Assembly (NCBI GenBank): GCA_023413135.1
Contig: JAEZQK010000098.1
Span: 1 to 33,945 of the forward strand
Direction of reading: 5' to 3'
DNA: 33,945 bases
Source: Bacillota bacterium
Lineage (GTDB): Bacteria > Bacillota > Clostridia > Christensenellales > Aristaeellaceae
Each line of letters begins with the position of its first letter. Position 1 is the stretch's first letter. Below, piece by piece: positions 24,505 to 32,752 of this stretch. Position numbers and translations under genes: made by a program. Below the pieces are notes generated by a model. That model made no database searches. It was not told the DNA's origin and was given only the letters and a program-made list of their open reading frames with translations.

Positions 24505-24533
24505 ATTACACTGCTCACCGCCGATGCTGTCAA
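24505..24533 (-). promoter_or_regulatory. Consensus promoter of the MFS gene
   Basis: TTGACA (24533-24528) and TGTAAT (24510-24505) are spaced by 17 bases on the minus strand, the closest match to sigma-A consensus in this window. The transcript would start near 24498. Confidence 0.75.
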
Positions 24534-24566
24534 GGATTTTCCGACAAACTTTTTCCAAAGCTACCA

Positions 24567-24597
24567 CCAAAAATGACCCATCGCATGGTGGGTCATT
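24567..24597 (-). terminator. Terminator after the GH94 gene
   Basis: On the minus strand AATGACCCA pairs with TGGGTCATT (24597-24589 and 24580-24572) around 8 nt, followed by a short U run. It separates the phosphorylase transcript from the MFS gene, which therefore depends on its own promoter. Confidence 0.8.
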
Positions 24598-24624
24598 CTT
24601 GTACCAACGAATATGCCAGCGCCT

Positions 24625-27015
24625 TTACATAATCACAAGCAAATCGTTATCCAATGCGAGTTCCTCGTCGCGGATCGGCCCGGGCAGGCGTTCCTGCCCG
24701 TTGAGTACAAGGCGGGTAACGCCGCTTTCACGGTGTGCCTGATTGTCCACGGTGATACGCAGCGTTTTGCCCCTGAATACCTTGCGCATGGTGAAGCCTG
24801 GCCATTCCGCCGGAATCGAAGGCGATACCACAAACCCTTCCAGCGCCGGCCTAAGGCCCAATATGCCCTCCACACAGCCGACCATCACGGTCGAGGCGGT
24901 ACCGGTGAGCCAGTGCACGTGGCCGCGTCCGGCGAAAGGACTTTCCGAACCTTCAATGAACTGTCCGTGCACGTAAGGCTCAATCACACGCAGGTCGGCC
25001 TTGTTGTTGAAGCTGGCCGGGGAGGATTCGCTAAAGATCCGGAAGGCACGGCTGCCGTGGCCAAGCAGCGCCTCCGCGAGGATCGCCCAGCCCTGTGTTT
25101 GGCAGAACACGCTGCCGTTTTCCTTTGTTCCGGGGTTGAACAGCAGCATCCGCGCGCCGTCAAACGCCTCATAACGGTAGGCGGGCGCCATGATCTGCAT
25201 GCCGTAGGGAGTGTTGAGCTTGTCAAAGGCGGTTTGCATAATCATTTCGGCCTGTTCGCCTACCGCGGCACCGCTTAACACCGCCCAGCTCTGGGGGTTG
25301 AGCCATATGGCGGCTTCCTTGTGCGCCTTGCTGCCGATGACCGCGCCTGCTTCGGTGAACCCGCGGATGAACCGGTCACCCTCAAAGCAGAAGTCGTTGA
25401 GCGTTTTTAGCAGCTTGCCGCTCTGTTCTTCCAGATAGGCGGCATAAACGGGGTCATTCTTATCCAGCTTAAGCATAAGGCGCATGGCATAGTACAGCTG
25501 GAAGGCTACAAACGTGCTTTCGCCCTTTTCCCCCAAACGCAGGCAATCGTTCCAGTCCGCATGCAGCCCGGCGGGCATGCCGTGCGGGCCCAGATGCGTC
25601 ATGCTGAAGTGTATGGCGCGGCGCAGGTGATTAAGCACCGTGCCCTCCTCCTTGTCTGCAAAGGGGATCACCTCGTTCAGATACTGAAAGTCGCCGGTTT
25701 CGGCCACGTACTTGTACACTGTGGGGAACAGCCATAACGCATCATCCGCGCGGTAATGGGGATGGCCGGTCTCCTTGACGTAGCTTTCCTGTTCAGGCGT
25801 GTCCTCATGGCCGGGGTTGTGATTGAACTTTACCAGCGGCAAGCCCGCGCCGTGGTGCACTTGTGCGGAAAGCATAAAGGTCAGCCGCTTTTTGGCCAGC
25901 GCCGGGTCAAGATGGATGATGCCCTGAATATCCTGCACGGTATCGCGGTAGCCGTACCCGTTGCGCTGGCCGCAGTACATGAGCGAGGCTGCGCGGCTCC
26001 AAACCACGGTGGTGAAGCATTGATAGGCGTTCCATGTGTTCACCATCACATTGAAAGCATCATCCGGCGTATTTACTTGCAGGTTGTCAAGCTCTTTATG
26101 CCAGTAGGATTTAAGCTCTTTCAGCTCCGTATCGACCGCAGCGGCGGGACTTAAGGCATAGCGGTCCATAAGCTTACGCGCCTCATCTTCGGTCTTTTGG
26201 CCAAGCAGGAACACCAATGTGCGCTTTTCATAAGGGGCGAGCGTGAGCGCGGCATGCAGCGCGCCGCAAGGATTACCGTTGTAGCACTGGCTGCCGTCGC
26301 AGCGGCCGTTAAGCAGCGCTTGCGGCGCATCGAAACGGTTCCGGCCCAAAAAGGATTCCCGGCTGCCGGTACAACTGGTCACAGGTGCGCCGATAAGGCC
26401 AATAAAGCGTTCGCGGCCATTGGAAAGGCCGGCGTCCACATCCCAGTATTCATTGATGTGCTGTAGGATGTGGTCACCCTTGAATTCCGTGCGGCTGATG
26501 AACTGCGTATACTGCAGGTTGACCAAGTCCTGCTCATAATTGTTTTCGTTGGTAAACTCGCAGTAGCTGAACGCGGAGACGGTGCGGGGCTTGCCCCCCG
26601 TATTTTCGATGCTCAGCCGCCATACCTCATGATCCGCGCCCAAGGGCACATAATACAGCGCGCTTGTGCGGATGCCTGCGTATTCGCTTTCAAATTCGGT
26701 ATAGGCGGTGCCATGGTGGCAAAGGGTCTTGTAATCCTTCAGCGGCTTTGCCACCGGTTTCCATGTGGCCGACCAAAAATCACCGGTTTCGTCGTCACGC
26801 AGATACAGGTAGCGGCCCGGCTCATCAAATTGGTTGAAAGTATAACGCAGTATCCGCCCTCCTGCGCCGGATTTGACAAAGCTGTAGCCGCCTGCATTGA
26901 TGGTGATAATCGCCCCGTACTCTGGCGATCCCAGATAGTTGGCCCACGGCGCGGGCGTATTGGGGTTGGTAATGACATATTCCCTTGCCTGCTCATCGAA
27001 ATACCCGTATTGCAT
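24625..27015 (-). CDS. GH94 disaccharide phosphorylase
   Basis: Cytoplasmic inverting phosphorylase of 796 residues, the size of cellobiose and chitobiose phosphorylases. It splits a beta-linked glucoside with phosphate to give sugar 1-phosphate, saving ATP. Domains are an N-terminal beta-sandwich (1-270), helical linker, (alpha/alpha)6 barrel (about 310-720) and C-terminal cap. The catalytic aspartate lies in the motif DWND (487-490); YRDTVQD and the phosphate-site region GHEDTPEQ/HRADD are conserved. The DT in YRDTVQD, rather than DSNQD of typical cellobiose enzymes, suggests another acceptor. ATG 27015 has GGGAGGG 6 bases upstream; the frame extends 48 codons further without support. Transcribed alone, probably under catabolite control (27036-27045). 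Confidence 0.88.
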   Translation of the reverse strand: MQYGYFDEQAREYVITNPNTPAPWANYLGSPEYGAIITINAGGYSFVKSGAGGRILRYTFNQFDEPGRYLYLRDDETGDFWSATWKPVAKPLKDYKTLCHHGTAYTEFESEYAGIRTSALYYVPLGADHEVWRLSIENTGGKPRTVSAFSYCEFTNENNYEQDLVNLQYTQFISRTEFKGDHILQHINEYWDVDAGLSNGRERFIGLIGAPVTSCTGSRESFLGRNRFDAPQALLNGRCDGSQCYNGNPCGALHAALTLAPYEKRTLVFLLGQKTEDEARKLMDRYALSPAAAVDTELKELKSYWHKELDNLQVNTPDDAFNVMVNTWNAYQCFTTVVWSRAASLMYCGQRNGYGYRDTVQDIQGIIHLDPALAKKRLTFMLSAQVHHGAGLPLVKFNHNPGHEDTPEQESYVKETGHPHYRADDALWLFPTVYKYVAETGDFQYLNEVIPFADKEEGTVLNHLRRAIHFSMTHLGPHGMPAGLHADWNDCLRLGEKGESTFVAFQLYYAMRLMLKLDKNDPVYAAYLEEQSGKLLKTLNDFCFEGDRFIRGFTEAGAVIGSKAHKEAAIWLNPQSWAVLSGAAVGEQAEMIMQTAFDKLNTPYGMQIMAPAYRYEAFDGARMLLFNPGTKENGSVFCQTQGWAILAEALLGHGSRAFRIFSESSPASFNNKADLRVIEPYVHGQFIEGSESPFAGRGHVHWLTGTASTVMVGCVEGILGLRPALEGFVVSPSIPAEWPGFTMRKVFRGKTLRITVDNQAHRESGVTRLVLNGQERLPGPIRDEELALDNDLLVIM

Positions 27016-27035
27016 AGAAGACCCTCCCACCAACG

Positions 27036-27045
27036 AAAACGTTTT
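27036..27045. promoter_or_regulatory. Cre-like / LacI-type palindrome
   Basis: The perfect palindrome AAAACGTTTT lies about 40 bases downstream of the predicted start site and 20 bases before the GH94 ATG. With its flanks (CGAAAACGTTTTAG) it resembles the CcpA cre consensus core. At this place a bound repressor would act as a roadblock. Confidence 0.5.
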
Positions 27046-27090
27046 AGATTTTGGGCATAAAATCCTCGTCTCATCTTCCATGTTTTGCCT

Positions 27091-27119
27091 ATCATAACAC
27101 AATGAGTATAGAAACGCAA
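27091..27119 (-). promoter_or_regulatory. Putative promoter of the GH94 gene
   Basis: TTGCGT (27119-27114) and TATGAT (27096-27091) are 17 bases apart on the minus strand. The start would be near 27084. Confidence 0.6.
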
Positions 27120-27508
27120 GCCGGGTCCGGGGTGGGCGGGGGCAGTATACATACAACACTATATTGTTTAAATCTATGGCTTCCCACTTGCGTTAAGCAT
27201 ATGATACGGTGTAGAATATGAACAAGATTGTTTCCAATGATGTGAAAATATAAAAAAGTTTACCAAAGGAAAATATTCCTTTATGCAAACAGTTAAGTAA
27301 AAAGTGCTGTGGTAAATTGATACGGTGCACATATACATTAAATGAATAACCCTGCCAAGTTACATCGCCTCGTGATAACAATATCCACGTGCTATTCCTG
27401 CCATGGCTTAGTATAAGTATACCCTCACGCGAATTCATGCATATTCAGGCGCACAAGACTTAAGGATTACCTGCTATACACTTCAAAGATGAAAAGGGAG
27501 GGTGCCTT

Positions 27509-28597
27509 ATGAACATCAATGTTAAAAAGAAGGAACGCCGCCTGAAGATCGGCATCTTGGGTTGCGGAACCATCTGCCAGGCCGCACACTTCATTTCTGC
27601 CACGAAGGCCAATAATGTGGAATTGATTGCAATCTGTGATGTTGCAGAAGACTTGCTGTATAAAATGGCTGCAATATACGAACCCAAGCGAACCTACACG
27701 CAGTATGAAGACATGCTTGCAGATCCGGACATTGAGGCCGTGGTCATCGGCATCGGCGACCAGTTCCATATCGATTGCACCAAACTGGCGCTTCAGGCCG
27801 GCAAGCACGTGCTGGTTGAAAAACCGCTGGGGGTAAACATTGAGGAATGTGAAGAAGCCGGGCGCCTTGCCGCGGAAAAGAAGCTGGTGCTCCAGGTAGG
27901 CAATATGAAGCGCTTTGATGGTGGATTGCAGTTCGCCCGGGACTTTGTGAAAAATGAGATCGGCGAGGTCACCACCTATAAAGGATGGTACTGCGACAGC
28001 ACCGGCCGCTATACCCTTTGCGACAACGTCATGCCGCCGCTGTACTCCAGCACCGCCATGAAAAAGCCGGCAGGGAACCCGAAATCAGTCTTGGACCGCT
28101 ACTACCTTCTGGCCCACGCCAGCCATTTGTTCGACACGGCGCGCTTTATGCTGGGGGAAATCGAAAGCTTGCAGGCAAGGCTTGCGGTCAAGGGGAATCT
28201 CTACTCCTGGCTGATCTCCTGTGATTTTGCTTCCGGTGCCATCGGATGCCTGGATTTAACGATAGCCGTGCGGGCGGATTGGCACGAGGGGCTTGAGATT
28301 TACGGCACCAATGGCACCGTGTATGCAAAAACCTATAACCCATGGGTTCTGCTTTCCTCCGAGGTGGAATGCTGGAAGGAAAGCACTCGCGTCGTCAGCA
28401 AGCCCTACGCCGCGGACGGGCATAGCTACCGCCGCCAGATGGAGGCCTTTGCGGACGTTATCTTGCATGGCGCCCAGCAGACCGGGGCTGGCGCCGAGGA
28501 CGGCATTGCAGCCCTTCGGGCGATTATCGCCACCTACGAGTCGGTGCACCAGAACGGCAGGCGCATCCATCTTAAGGATGTGAAAGGTGGAATTTGA
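27509..28597 (+). CDS. Gfo/Idh/MocA-family oxidoreductase
   Basis: NAD(P)-dependent sugar or polyol dehydrogenase of 362 residues. The Rossmann fold starts at KIGILGCGTI (13-22), the catalytic lysine is Lys105 in VEKPLG, and a histidine in LLAHASHLFD is at the usual active-site position before the Asp. The C-terminal half has the beta-sheet substrate domain. ATG 27509 has AGGGAGGG 5-6 bases upstream. Its stop is immediately followed by the ATG of a TIM-barrel isomerase. In known pathways such pairs oxidise inositols, hexuronates or the 3-hydroxyl of glycosides to a keto form that allows cleavage; which applies here is not known. Confidence 0.9.
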   Translation: MNINVKKKERRLKIGILGCGTICQAAHFISATKANNVELIAICDVAEDLLYKMAAIYEPKRTYTQYEDMLADPDIEAVVIGIGDQFHIDCTKLALQAGKHVLVEKPLGVNIEECEEAGRLAAEKKLVLQVGNMKRFDGGLQFARDFVKNEIGEVTTYKGWYCDSTGRYTLCDNVMPPLYSSTAMKKPAGNPKSVLDRYYLLAHASHLFDTARFMLGEIESLQARLAVKGNLYSWLISCDFASGAIGCLDLTIAVRADWHEGLEIYGTNGTVYAKTYNPWVLLSSEVECWKESTRVVSKPYAADGHSYRRQMEAFADVILHGAQQTGAGAEDGIAALRAIIATYESVHQNGRRIHLKDVKGGI

Positions 28598-29428
28598 ATG
28601 GACATAGGCATTTTTTCCCGTACCTTTCAGGGGGGATTGGAGGAAGTTTTTTCAAAGATACGGTCCTATGGCCTGCGGCATACCCACCTGAACCTTTTGT
28701 CAGCGGGTATGGAGACCATGCCCGAGCGTATCGATATGGACAAGACCGCATCGGTCAGGCTCTTCGCCAAGGAATATGGCATTATCCTGGACGGCCTTTC
28801 CGGCACATTCAACATGATCGCACCTGATCAAAAGGAGAGGGAAGATGGCATCGTCCGCTTTCAAACCCTCTGCTGCATTGCGCAGCTTCTTGACGTTCCC
28901 ATGATTTCCCTATGCACGGGTTCCCGCAATCCAAAGAGCAAATGGATGTGGGATGAACGAAACCTCCTTCCCGATGCCTGGGATGACCTGAAACGCACCA
29001 CCGAACGCATCCTTGCCTTTGCCCAGGAGTATGACATCATCCTGGGCGTTGAGACGGAGGCCAGCAACATCATCAATACGCCCAGGCGGGCGCGGGAGTA
29101 CCTGGATACCTTCAAAACCCACCGGCTGAAAATAATCATGGATGGCGCCAACCTTTTTCTTCCCTCACAGGTTCATTTGATGCGCGGGGTATTGGAGGAG
29201 GCTTTTGCCTTGCTTGGCCACGATATTGTCCAGGCCCATGCCAAGGACCTCACCGTGGAGGGCGACCTGGAGTTTGTTGCCGCAGGCGAAGGCGTGCTTG
29301 ATTTCCCTTACTATGTGAGCCTGCTTCGCCGGTATGGCTATGAGGGAACGCTCATGCTGCACGGGCTGAGCGAAGCACAGGTGCAGGGAAGCGTCGGCTT
29401 CCTAAAGGGTGTGATAGCCGGTGCCTGA
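28598..29428 (+). CDS. Sugar phosphate isomerase/epimerase-like TIM-barrel protein
   Basis: Protein of 276 residues of the xylose-isomerase-like TIM-barrel (AP endonuclease 2) superfamily, which includes inosose dehydratase, tagatose and hydroxypyruvate isomerases. Likely metal ligands are a Glu in ILGVETEAS, an Asp in KIIMDGANLF, a His in VQAHAKDL and an acidic residue near the end. ATG 28598 follows the TGA of the dehydrogenase with no gap (TGAATG), meaning strict coupling. Presumably it isomerises, dehydrates or beta-eliminates the keto product of the dehydrogenase. The hydrolase gene overlaps its end by 8 bases. Confidence 0.88.
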   Translation: MDIGIFSRTFQGGLEEVFSKIRSYGLRHTHLNLLSAGMETMPERIDMDKTASVRLFAKEYGIILDGLSGTFNMIAPDQKEREDGIVRFQTLCCIAQLLDVPMISLCTGSRNPKSKWMWDERNLLPDAWDDLKRTTERILAFAQEYDIILGVETEASNIINTPRRAREYLDTFKTHRLKIIMDGANLFLPSQVHLMRGVLEEAFALLGHDIVQAHAKDLTVEGDLEFVAAGEGVLDFPYYVSLLRRYGYEGTLMLHGLSEAQVQGSVGFLKGVIAGA

Positions 29429-30215
29429 GTTTATTAGCCGCGGCCTGAGGCTTAAATACTTGGTCCAAGGGGAGGGAACCCCCTTCCTCTTTCTGCACGG
29501 GCTGGGCGGCGGCATCGCACAAATCAGGAACACGTACAAGCCCATCCCCGGTGTTCGTCTGATTACGCTAGACCAGCAGGGCCACGGCGGCAGCGACATA
29601 TGTCTTGATACCTATGGCTTTGCGGCTTTGGCGGAGGATGCCGCCGCGCTGGCCGATCATCTTCAGATCACTTCGTTCTATCTGGGAGGCATCTCCATGG
29701 GCGCTGCGGTTAGCGTGAACCTGGCGCTCAGATATCCCAAGCGCGTCTTGGGCCTGGCGCTTATACGCCTCGCCTGGACCGACAGGCCCATGCATCCTGA
29801 CATACGGCGCTTATATGGCGTCCTGGCGCAGTTCCTTGAGCAGGATGACCGGGAGGGGTTCTTAAGGACGCATGAGTATGCCTTCCTTAGTAGCCTCTCA
29901 GCCTATACATCTGGCACTTTTGCGGCTGCTTTCGATGACCCGGCATCCCTGAAGCATTATCAAAAGTTTCTAATTCTTCCGTCCTGCTCCCCTTATGATG
30001 CAGCCGTTCAGTTAAAATCGATCCACGTGCCGGCGGTTGTCATCGCCAACAGGAACGATTATGTCCACCCCTTTGAATACGGCGAATACTTCGCCCAAAA
30101 CATTCCAGGAGCGCGCCTTCAAGAGATTCCGGACAAGGACAGCGATCCGGTGGGCCACACCTTGGCGCTCAACGAGCACCTGAAGGATTTCTTGCCGGGA
30201 GGGGCGGAAATATGA
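29421..30215 (+). CDS. Alpha/beta hydrolase
   Basis: Protein of 264 residues with the alpha/beta hydrolase fold. The oxyanion region is FLFLHGLGGG, the nucleophile elbow is GISMG with Ser92, and the catalytic His is probably in VGHTLALNEHL. The acid may be Asp in NRNDYVHPFEYG. The start is a GTG (29421) that overlaps the isomerase stop by 8 bases. It may act as an esterase or lactonase: a lactonase would fit next to a sugar dehydrogenase, while an esterase could remove acyl groups from the imported compound. No signal peptide, hence cytoplasmic. Confidence 0.87.
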   Translation: MPEFISRGLRLKYLVQGEGTPFLFLHGLGGGIAQIRNTYKPIPGVRLITLDQQGHGGSDICLDTYGFAALAEDAAALADHLQITSFYLGGISMGAAVSVNLALRYPKRVLGLALIRLAWTDRPMHPDIRRLYGVLAQFLEQDDREGFLRTHEYAFLSSLSAYTSGTFAAAFDDPASLKHYQKFLILPSCSPYDAAVQLKSIHVPAVVIANRNDYVHPFEYGEYFAQNIPGARLQEIPDKDSDPVGHTLALNEHLKDFLPGGAEI

Positions 30216-31153
30216 AGGCTGCCTTCGGTGTGGATATTGGGGGGACAAACATTAAGCTCGGCCTGGTAGGCAGGGAGGGAAACCTTGTCTTTAAGTGGGA
30301 GATTCCCACCCGTGTGGAGGATCATGGAAAGCATATCCTTCAGGATGTGGCCGACAGCATCAGGATCCATATGCAGGAGCAAGGCATTTCTTCCGGCAGC
30401 ATCCAGGGGATCGGCCTGGCATTGCCCGGCCCCGTACAGGAGGACGGCATCGTAAACCATTGCCTTAACCTGGGCTGGGGTATTGTGAATGCACAGGCAG
30501 AGCTGCAGGCCTTGACCGGCTGGCAGGTGGTTTCTGGGAACGACGGCTCCATGGCAGCCCTCGGGGAGATGTGGCTGGGCAGCGCCAGAGAATGCAGTGA
30601 TTTTGTGATGGTCACGCTGGGCACCGGCATTGGCGGCGGCATCGTGGTCAACCGGCGGCCACTTATGGGCTGTAACGGTTCGGCAGGAGAAATCGGCCAT
30701 ATCCTGCTGAATGCGGATGAGCTTAAGCCCTGTGTGTGCGGAAAACATGGGTGCCTGGAGCAGTACGGCTCCGCACGGGCACTTGCTGAGATTGCCAGGG
30801 AATACCTGCACGCCCATCCGGAGGAGAAGACCGTCCTGCGTGAGGAGGGATTGACAGCACGGGAGGTAGCTTTGGCGGCGGCCCGGGGCGATCCCCTGGC
30901 CATGAGGCTGCTGGATGGGCTGGCGGATGCTCTGGGTAAGGGCATGTCCATCATCGGCACCATTGTAAATCCAAAGTTATTTGTCATCGGCGGCGGACTC
31001 TCCCGGGCCGGGGACATGCTTATAAATCGCATTCAGGCCGCCTACCGGCGCTATGTATTCCATGCGGCCAGGGAGACGCCGTTCTTACCGGCTATGCTAG
31101 GCAACAACGCGGCCATCTACGGCTGCGCCAAGGCAATCCTTTTGCCCGAATGA
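30212..31153 (+). CDS. ROK-family sugar kinase
   Basis: ATP-dependent hexose kinase of 313 residues. The phosphate loop is DIGGTNIK (8-15), the catalytic base Asp111 is in SGNDGSMAALGE, and Glu160/His163 of the sugar site are in GSAGEIGH. The zinc motif CVCGKHGCLE (Cys174, Cys176, Cys181) is intact, and no N-terminal DNA-binding domain is present, so it is a kinase and not a repressor. ATG 30212 overlaps the hydrolase stop (ATGA), a coupled start. It would phosphorylate the hexose released by the upstream enzymes and feed it into glycolysis. Confidence 0.92.
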   Translation: MKAAFGVDIGGTNIKLGLVGREGNLVFKWEIPTRVEDHGKHILQDVADSIRIHMQEQGISSGSIQGIGLALPGPVQEDGIVNHCLNLGWGIVNAQAELQALTGWQVVSGNDGSMAALGEMWLGSARECSDFVMVTLGTGIGGGIVVNRRPLMGCNGSAGEIGHILLNADELKPCVCGKHGCLEQYGSARALAEIAREYLHAHPEEKTVLREEGLTAREVALAAARGDPLAMRLLDGLADALGKGMSIIGTIVNPKLFVIGGGLSRAGDMLINRIQAAYRRYVFHAARETPFLPAMLGNNAAIYGCAKAILLPE

Positions 31154-31219
31154 TGGTGCAGCGGCATTGGCGCTGTCAAATCACCGACGGGACCTCTGAC
31201 AGGAAAGGAGGGCTGCTTT

Positions 31220-32752
31220 TTGCCTGATGGTAATTCTGCTGCCGGATACATCCTGGAGTTTCGGGGGATCAGCAAGTCGTTCCCGGGCGTACGCGCGCTC
31301 AGGGGAGTGAGCTTCGGCGTCAAGCCGGGCTGCGTCCACGTGCTGATCGGGGAAAACGGCGCCGGAAAATCCACGCTGTTGAAAATCATTAACGGCTTGT
31401 ATAAGGCGGATGAAGGGCAGGTTTACTTTAACAACAGCCCGCTGAACTGTAGTGGACCGGCGGATGCGCTTCGTATGGGCATCTCCATGATCTACCAGGA
31501 GCTGAACATCATCCCCGAGATGACGGTGCTGCAAAACCTCTTCCTGGGCCGGGAAATAATGACCCCCAGGGGCACGGTGGACGACAGAGCCATGAAGCGG
31601 CAGGCCGAAAGCTACCTTCATCAGCAAGGGCTCAGCTTCAACCTTAACACCAAGATGAAAAACCTGTCCATCGCCGAAGCGCAGCTACTGGAGATCGTCA
31701 AGGCAATCTCGGTGAACGCAAGGATCATTCTTATGGATGAGCCCACTTCCTCACTTACGGAGAATGAGGTCAAATTCCTTTTCCGCAAAATCCACGAGCT
31801 GAAGAAGGCCGGGATCACCGTTATTTATATCAGCCACAAAATGGAAGAGGTTTTCGAGGTTGGCGATTACATCACCGTGCTTCGGGATGGCGAGCACATC
31901 GGAACCATGCCGGCCGGGGAAACCAACATCCCCCAGGTGATTGAGATGATGGTCGGCCGAAAAATGATGGAGGTCTACCCCGAACAAAAAGCCCATATCG
32001 GCGATGTGGTGCTTGAGGTTACCAATCTCAGCCGCAAGGGTTTATTCCACGACATCAGCTTCCGGCTGCACAGCGGCGAAATCCTGGGCATTTCCGGCCT
32101 GATCGGCGCCGGACGCACCGAGATCGCACGTGCCCTGATCGGTATGGATCCAAAGGATACAGGCGAGGTGCACCTGTATGGCCGGAAGGTGGAGATCAGG
32201 ACTGTCAACGATGCGATCTTACACGGCATCGTTCTGGTGCCGGAGGACCGGCGCAGGCAGGGGCTTAACTTGATTGCCTCCGTATCGGACAACATTTCCC
32301 TTGTTTCGCTGGAGCACGTGTTCCACAGCCCTCTGCTCAAGCGCAGGGGCATCCGGGCGCTTGTTCAGCGCATGATTGGGGAGCTGCGCATCAAGGCCCC
32401 GTCCCCCATGACCAAGCTGGAAAAATTGTCGGGGGGAAACCAGCAGAAGACGGTCCTAGGAAAGTGGCTGTCCGTCAAGCCACGGATCCTCATACTGGAC
32501 GAACCCACCCGGGGCATTGATGTAGGAACGAAGTATGAAATCTATAAACTGATGCGGGAAAAGTGCGAGCAGGGCGATGCTATCCTCCTCATCGATTCCG
32601 ACCTGGAGGAACTGATGGGCATGAGCGACCGGGTCCTGGTTATCCGCGGGGGTGCAGTTGCCGGTGCGCTGACCGGGGAACAGATCAATGCCAATGCCAT
32701 TATGCGCTTGGCAGCCGTAGGAGGAGCAAGCCATGAGCCACAGCCCACTTGA
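31220..32752 (+). CDS. Sugar ABC transporter ATP-binding protein, RbsA/MglA type (CUT2)
   Basis: Double ATPase of 510 residues with two nucleotide-binding domains, the hallmark of CUT2 monosaccharide importers. Domain 1 has Walker A GENGAGKST (44-52) and Walker B IILMDEPTSSL. Domain 2 has the degenerate Walker A GLIGAGRTE normal for this family, signature LSGGNQQK and Walker B ILILDEPTRGID. The start is TTG 31220 with AGGAGG 8 bases upstream; no ATG is available. It follows the kinase after 66 bases and overlaps the permease gene by 20 bases. Confidence 0.93.
   Translation: MPDGNSAAGYILEFRGISKSFPGVRALRGVSFGVKPGCVHVLIGENGAGKSTLLKIINGLYKADEGQVYFNNSPLNCSGPADALRMGISMIYQELNIIPEMTVLQNLFLGREIMTPRGTVDDRAMKRQAESYLHQQGLSFNLNTKMKNLSIAEAQLLEIVKAISVNARIILMDEPTSSLTENEVKFLFRKIHELKKAGITVIYISHKMEEVFEVGDYITVLRDGEHIGTMPAGETNIPQVIEMMVGRKMMEVYPEQKAHIGDVVLEVTNLSRKGLFHDISFRLHSGEILGISGLIGAGRTEIARALIGMDPKDTGEVHLYGRKVEIRTVNDAILHGIVLVPEDRRRQGLNLIASVSDNISLVSLEHVFHSPLLKRRGIRALVQRMIGELRIKAPSPMTKLEKLSGGNQQKTVLGKWLSVKPRILILDEPTRGIDVGTKYEIYKLMREKCEQGDAILLIDSDLEELMGMSDRVLVIRGGAVAGALTGEQINANAIMRLAAVGGASHEPQPT

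Larger units (their letters stand above)
27016..27508. other. Divergent intergenic region between GH94 and the dehydrogenase operon
   Basis: In 493 bases there are a cre-like palindrome (27036-27045), a good minus-strand promoter (27091-27119), an AT-rich middle with a small hairpin (AAAGGAA/TTCCTTT, 27265-27282) and near the plus-strand gene an extended -10 candidate TGCTATACA (27472-27480) without a clear -35 box. No gene is visible. Confidence 0.6.

Noticed and set aside
29421..30215. Secreted lipase
   Set aside because: No signal peptide, and the gene is embedded by overlaps in a cytoplasmic catabolic operon.
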